Source: an uncultured Pseudomonadota bacterium
Lineage (GTDB): Bacteria; Pseudomonadota; Alphaproteobacteria; RF32; CAG-239
Direction of reading: 5' to 3'
DNA length: 64,000 bases
Assembly: GCA_949295915.1 (NCBI GenBank)
Contig: CASFNB010000001.1
Location: 101,565 to 165,564, forward strand
Shown in pieces: positions 60,854 through 64,000 of the stretch (position 1 is the stretch's first letter; each line of letters begins with the position of its first letter). Below the pieces are notes generated by a model, which was not told where the DNA came from, did not search any database, and saw only the letters and a list, made by a program, of their open reading frames with translations. The translations under genes and the position numbers were made by a program.

Positions 60854-62536
60854 ATGACAAATACAGAATTCCAAATTCCTGAAACTAATGAAAACTTTGA
60901 AGCTTTGTTGAACGAACAATTCGGCTCTCAGGGCATCACAGGTTCTGTTGTTAAAGGTACAATTATCCGCGTTACTCCTGATTTTGCAACCGTTGATGTT
61001 GGTTTGAAATCAGAAGGTCGTATTCCGCTTCGCGAGTTTGGTCAAAATGCTGAATTGAAAGTTGGCGACCAAGTAGAAGTTTATGTTGATCGTTACGAAG
61101 ACAAAGACGGCAACATTGTTCTTTCTCGTGAAAAAGCTCGTCGTGAAGAAGCTTGGCATGATTTGGAAAAATGCCTCAATTCCGGCGAAAGAGTTAACGG
61201 TGTTATCTTCGGTCGCGTTAAAGGCGGCTTCACTGTTGACCTCAATGGCGCAGTTGCATTCTTGCCCGGTTCTCAAATTGATATTCGCCCGATTCGCGAT
61301 ATCACTCCGTTAATGGGCATTTCTCAACCGTTCCAAATTTTGAAAATGGATAAAGTTCGCGGCAATATCGTTGTTTCTCGTCGTGTTGTTTTGGAAGAAA
61401 CTCGCGCCGAAGCTCGTGCCGAACTCATTAATGACCTCAAAGAAGGTTCCGTATTGGACGGTGTTGTTAAAAACATCACTGACTACGGTGCATTCATTGA
61501 TTTGGGCGGTGTTGACGGTTTGTTGCACGTTACCGACATTTCTTGGAAACGTATCAATCATCCTGCAGAAGTTCTCTCTGTTGGTCAAACCGTTAAAGTA
61601 CAAGTTATCAAATTCAACGAAGACAACCAACGCATCTCTTTGGGTATGAAACAACTCGAAGCAGATCCTTGGGCCGGTGTTGAAGAAAAATACAAAGTTG
61701 GTGAAATTTACAAAGGTAAAGTTACCAACATTACCGATTACGGTGCATTTGTTGAGTTGGAAGACGGTATCGAAGGTTTGGTACACGTTTCAGAAATGAG
61801 CTGGACTCGCAAAAACGTACACCCGGGCAAAATCGTTTCTACTTCTCAAGAAGTTGAAGTTAAGGTTTTGGAAGTTGATGCTGACAAACGTCGTATCTCT
61901 TTGGGTATCAAACAATGCACACCGAACCCTTGGGCTGCTTATGTTGAAGAGCATCCGGTCGGTTCCGTAATCGAAGGCAAAATCAAAAACATTACCGAAT
62001 TCGGTTTGTTCGTTGGCTTGTCTGATGAAATCGACGGTATGATTCACTTGAGCGATATCTCTTGGGATAAAGCCGGTGAAGAAGCTGTTAAAGACTACAC
62101 CAAAGGTCAAGACATCCAAGCTAAAATCATTGATGTTGATGTTGAAAAAGAACGCATTTCTTTGGGCATCAAACAATTAACCGAAAACACTTTGGCAACT
62201 GCTTTGGAAAACATCAAAAAAGGTGATGTTGTAAAAGCTACCGTTGTTGCTAAAGATGACAAAGGTGTTACCGTTGAAGTAAACGGCGTTAACGCTACCA
62301 TCAAAAAAGCAGATTTGTCTCGCGAAAAAGCAGGGCAAAATCCTGAAAACTTTAACGAAGGTGATGTTGTAGAAGCTAAAGTAACTTCCGTTGATAAAAA
62401 GAACAACAAACTTGGTCTTTCTATCAAAGCTTTGGAAGTTGAAGAAGAGAAGAAAGCTTTGGAAGAATACACATCTGCTTCCACAGGTTCTTCTTTGGGT
62501 GATGTTTTGGGCGAAGCTTTGAAAAAGAACGCTTAA
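60854..62536 (+). CDS. rpsA: 30S ribosomal protein S1
   Basis: The 560-residue protein is made of six S1 (OB-fold) repeats, e.g. GTIIRVTPDFATVDVGLKSE, GVVKNITDYGAFIDLGGVDG, GKVTNITDYGAFVELEDGIE and GKIKNITEFGLFVGLSDEID. It brings mRNA to the ribosome. The start lies in an A/T-rich leader (AAATTAAATATTTA) without a Shine-Dalgarno match, a feature often seen with S1 genes because S1 itself aids such initiation. ihfB does not follow. Confidence 0.96.
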   Translation: MTNTEFQIPETNENFEALLNEQFGSQGITGSVVKGTIIRVTPDFATVDVGLKSEGRIPLREFGQNAELKVGDQVEVYVDRYEDKDGNIVLSREKARREEAWHDLEKCLNSGERVNGVIFGRVKGGFTVDLNGAVAFLPGSQIDIRPIRDITPLMGISQPFQILKMDKVRGNIVVSRRVVLEETRAEARAELINDLKEGSVLDGVVKNITDYGAFIDLGGVDGLLHVTDISWKRINHPAEVLSVGQTVKVQVIKFNEDNQRISLGMKQLEADPWAGVEEKYKVGEIYKGKVTNITDYGAFVELEDGIEGLVHVSEMSWTRKNVHPGKIVSTSQEVEVKVLEVDADKRRISLGIKQCTPNPWAAYVEEHPVGSVIEGKIKNITEFGLFVGLSDEIDGMIHLSDISWDKAGEEAVKDYTKGQDIQAKIIDVDVEKERISLGIKQLTENTLATALENIKKGDVVKATVVAKDDKGVTVEVNGVNATIKKADLSREKAGQNPENFNEGDVVEAKVTSVDKKNNKLGLSIKALEVEEEKKALEEYTSASTGSSLGDVLGEALKKNA

Positions 62537-62561
62537 TTTTCACTAAAGCTTGAAAACAAAA

Positions 62562-62597
62562 AAACTCTCGGTAATTTGCCGAGAGTTTTTTTTTGTT
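62562..62597. terminator. bidirectional terminator after rpsA
   Basis: AACTCTCGG (62563-62571) pairs with CCGAGAGTT (62579-62587), with A and T tracts on both sides; it serves rpsA and the minus-strand lipoprotein gene. Confidence 0.9.
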
Positions 62598-62602
62598 ACG
62601 AA

Positions 62603-62986
62603 CTAATATTTCGGAGCATATTTTCCACTCTGAAATATAAGAATTTCTTTATATGCCCCTCGACAATAGACATGCCAGCAAAGCTCGTCTTTTGTTGTGG
62701 AATAATAGGGCTCATATCTTTCAGCCCAACATCCGGCGGGGACGCAGTCCTCATAGTAGGCAAATGGGTCAAGATATTCAACCCAATAAGTATTGGATTT
62801 ATATTCATAAACCTCATACTCGCCCCATGCAATTTCGCGGATGGAATATCCGTTATTTTCCCAAGGACCGGAAATAGCTTCTGCTCCATAAATCGGAGAT
62901 TCCAAGCGATCGCAAGATGAAACCATACTTATGCTGATTGCGCTGAGCGTCAAAATCAGCATTAAAGAAAAGATTTTTGTTTTCAT
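62603..62986 (-). CDS. small aromatic-rich lipoprotein
   Basis: The 127-residue protein has a signal peptide with lipobox MVSSC at about residue 25. The mature part is rich in Tyr, Trp and Glu (WENNGYSIREIAWGEYEVYE; FAYYEDCVPAGCWAERYEPY) and has four Cys that could form two disulfides. It may be a cell-surface or outer-membrane binding protein; no family is recognised. Confidence 0.6.
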   Translation of the reverse strand: MKTKIFSLMLILTLSAISISMVSSCDRLESPIYGAEAISGPWENNGYSIREIAWGEYEVYEYKSNTYWVEYLDPFAYYEDCVPAGCWAERYEPYYSTTKDELCWHVYCRGAYKEILIFQSGKYAPKY

Positions 62987-63064
62987 AATTATTTATATTT
63001 AATATTTTTCTGAAACAAAATATATCAGCATTTTAATAGTTAGTCAAAGCTCATTTTTATTATA

Positions 63065-63100
63065 AAAAAGACTCTCAAAAAAATATGAGAGTCTTTTTTT
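63065..63100 (-). terminator. terminator after 63107-63772
   Basis: AAAGACTCTC (63067-63076) pairs perfectly with GAGAGTCTTT (63087-63096), with A and T tracts on both sides. Confidence 0.85.
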
Positions 63101-63106
63101 TATTTG

Positions 63107-63772
63107 TCAGCGCCGAACCCTCACCTCTCTTTGCTCATGTCGGGTAGAGGCAGAAGATCGATGAGTTCGCACGTTTTGTTTGTGTCGATATTCGAGACGA
63201 CGATACTCTTTTTTATCACGATATTCTTTTCTTTGCGGAAGATATCGATTCTCTTGTCTGTATTTAGGATGAGCACGATATCTGGGAGCATACTTATATG
63301 GTCTGTTGAGGTGCTTCCGGAAATGCCAATCATAGAAATTCAACCGATGCCGATGCGCAATATCATAATGATAAGCGTAATAGCAAGGTGCAGAACTTAA
63401 TCGAACCCAATGCCCGTTTGGATAAACAAAATAGTTAATGAGGCCGGCCACAATATACCATCCTAAAGTGCCGTTATGATAATAGGGACGATAGGAAGAA
63501 ATCCGGCAACGCCACAATCTTTCATAATATCCACGGTCAAAATGGTGCAAAGTCCGAACAAATCTGTTAGTTCCGTCAATAATCAAATAAAGATTATTAG
63601 CGGCAGCCAAGATAGACATTTGAGCCAAATGCCATTGTTCACCGGTTAAATCAATTTCCGGTCCGATTGTGTATTCGTATGAAGAGTTGTTATAAACATC
63701 TTCATAGTAATACTGAGCCGAGGCCGTTGCCCCCGATAGAAGCAACAATGCCCAAAGGACAATTTTTTTCAT
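63107..63772 (-). CDS. secreted Tyr/Arg/His-rich protein
   Basis: The 221-residue protein has a signal peptide (1-19, ending ASA). The middle is aromatic (HFDRGYYERLWRCRISSYRP; GTLGWYIVAGLINYFVYPNG) and the last 70 residues are highly basic (RYLPQRKEYRDKKEYRRLEY). Such tails may bind LPS, nucleic acid or the wall. No family is recognised; composition is low in complexity, so similarity searches would be biased. Confidence 0.6.
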   Translation of the reverse strand: MKKIVLWALLLLSGATASAQYYYEDVYNNSSYEYTIGPEIDLTGEQWHLAQMSILAAANNLYLIIDGTNRFVRTLHHFDRGYYERLWRCRISSYRPYYHNGTLGWYIVAGLINYFVYPNGHWVRLSSAPCYYAYHYDIAHRHRLNFYDWHFRKHLNRPYKYAPRYRAHPKYRQENRYLPQRKEYRDKKEYRRLEYRHKQNVRTHRSSASTRHEQREVRVRR

Positions 63773-63848
63773 ATAATAAGGGATTAAAAATTAAACAATA
63801 TAGTAAATTATCCCTATTAGTATGAAATGTGTTTGTTTCTTTGTCAAA

Positions 63849-64000
63849 TTATTTGCATAACTCTTTGATTTTGTTGGCAACATCTTCAGCAACATTCAGA
63901 CATTTTCCGCCTTCGAAATCTAATTTTTTTGGTGAGATACATGGTACGGCATAGCCGTTATCATAAAGTGATTGCACAAAGCGCATTTGCTTTGGTGTCA
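63849..64000 (-). CDS. 3-prime part of an unknown gene, cut by the window edge
   Basis: On the minus strand the last 49 codons read ...FVQSLYDNGYAVPCISPKKL, then DFEGGKCLNVAEDVANKIKE, LCK and TAA (63849-63851). Two or three cysteines are present. The upstream part lies outside the window, so no function can be given. Confidence 0.6.
   Translation of the reverse strand, partial: TPKQMRFVQSLYDNGYAVPCISPKKLDFEGGKCLNVAEDVANKIKELCK

Overview
The window reads as a compact, low-GC (by eye about 40%) chromosome segment of an alphaproteobacterium. The evidence is an alphaproteobacterial-type regulatory PTS (HPr plus a mannose-type EIIA), a PAS-rich sensor of the class found beside tsa genes in Alphaproteobacteria, a RquA-like rhodoquinone enzyme, split housekeeping operons (cmk/rpsA, ihfB/lapA, rpsB/tsf) and many short palindromic repeats that recall Rickettsiales palindromic elements. 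Rhodoquinone and the small-genome style suggest an uncultured, host-associated lineage that respires fumarate under low oxygen; this is inference. No phage, plasmid, CRISPR array or rRNA operon was seen.

Layout. 1-8.8 kb, minus strand: a truncated lipoprotein gene preceded by a structured RNA with terminator, then (in transcription order) rpsT, dnaA, dnaN, recF, an unknown gene, EIIA-Man, HPr, an orphan adenine methyltransferase, lolA and an exonuclease III gene. 8.9-19.8 kb: an enoyl-CoA hydratase family gene, a small secreted protein, mutM, a probable decayed UbiB, a J-domain protein, a PAS-only sensor relic, tsaB and two TPR membrane proteins. 19.8-33.2 kb: a Lon-family protease, a low-molecular-weight phosphatase, yejA-yejB, accA-rmuC, ihfB-lapA-accD and an AMP/thymidine phosphorylase. 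33.3-42.6 kb: dnaK and dnaJ, separated by about 6 kb carrying two very large uncharacterised genes on the opposite strand. 42.6-49 kb: tRNA-Arg, tRNA-Ala, envelope proteins, an AlkD-like protein, a GNAT enzyme and parE. 49.2-55.1 kb: a second structured RNA ahead of two surface-polysaccharide genes, rpsB-tsf, then a Fic cassette bounded by copies of the tsf terminator. 55.1-64 kb: a repeat cluster, rquA, a small phosphorelay, rsmE, cmk, an ankyrin protein, rpsA and secreted proteins.

The most unusual signals are these. (a) Two structured RNAs (296-488 minus, 49200-49455 plus) share architecture and a 3-prime sequence block. Each ends in an intrinsic terminator about 25 nt before the start codon of an envelope gene, so they look like two members of an undescribed cis-regulatory or small-RNA class. 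(b) A 57-bp IS3-like mini-element sits exactly in the loop of the dnaK terminator. (c) The dnaK/dnaJ pair is split by two giant genes. (d) The Fic gene has a 30-bp tandem promoter-like array and duplicated flanking terminators. (e) Quinone genes are odd: rquA is present, while the gene beside mutM looks like a UbiB that lost its catalytic motifs. (f) Modular arrays of short perfect palindromes lie near both tRNA genes and in other gaps.
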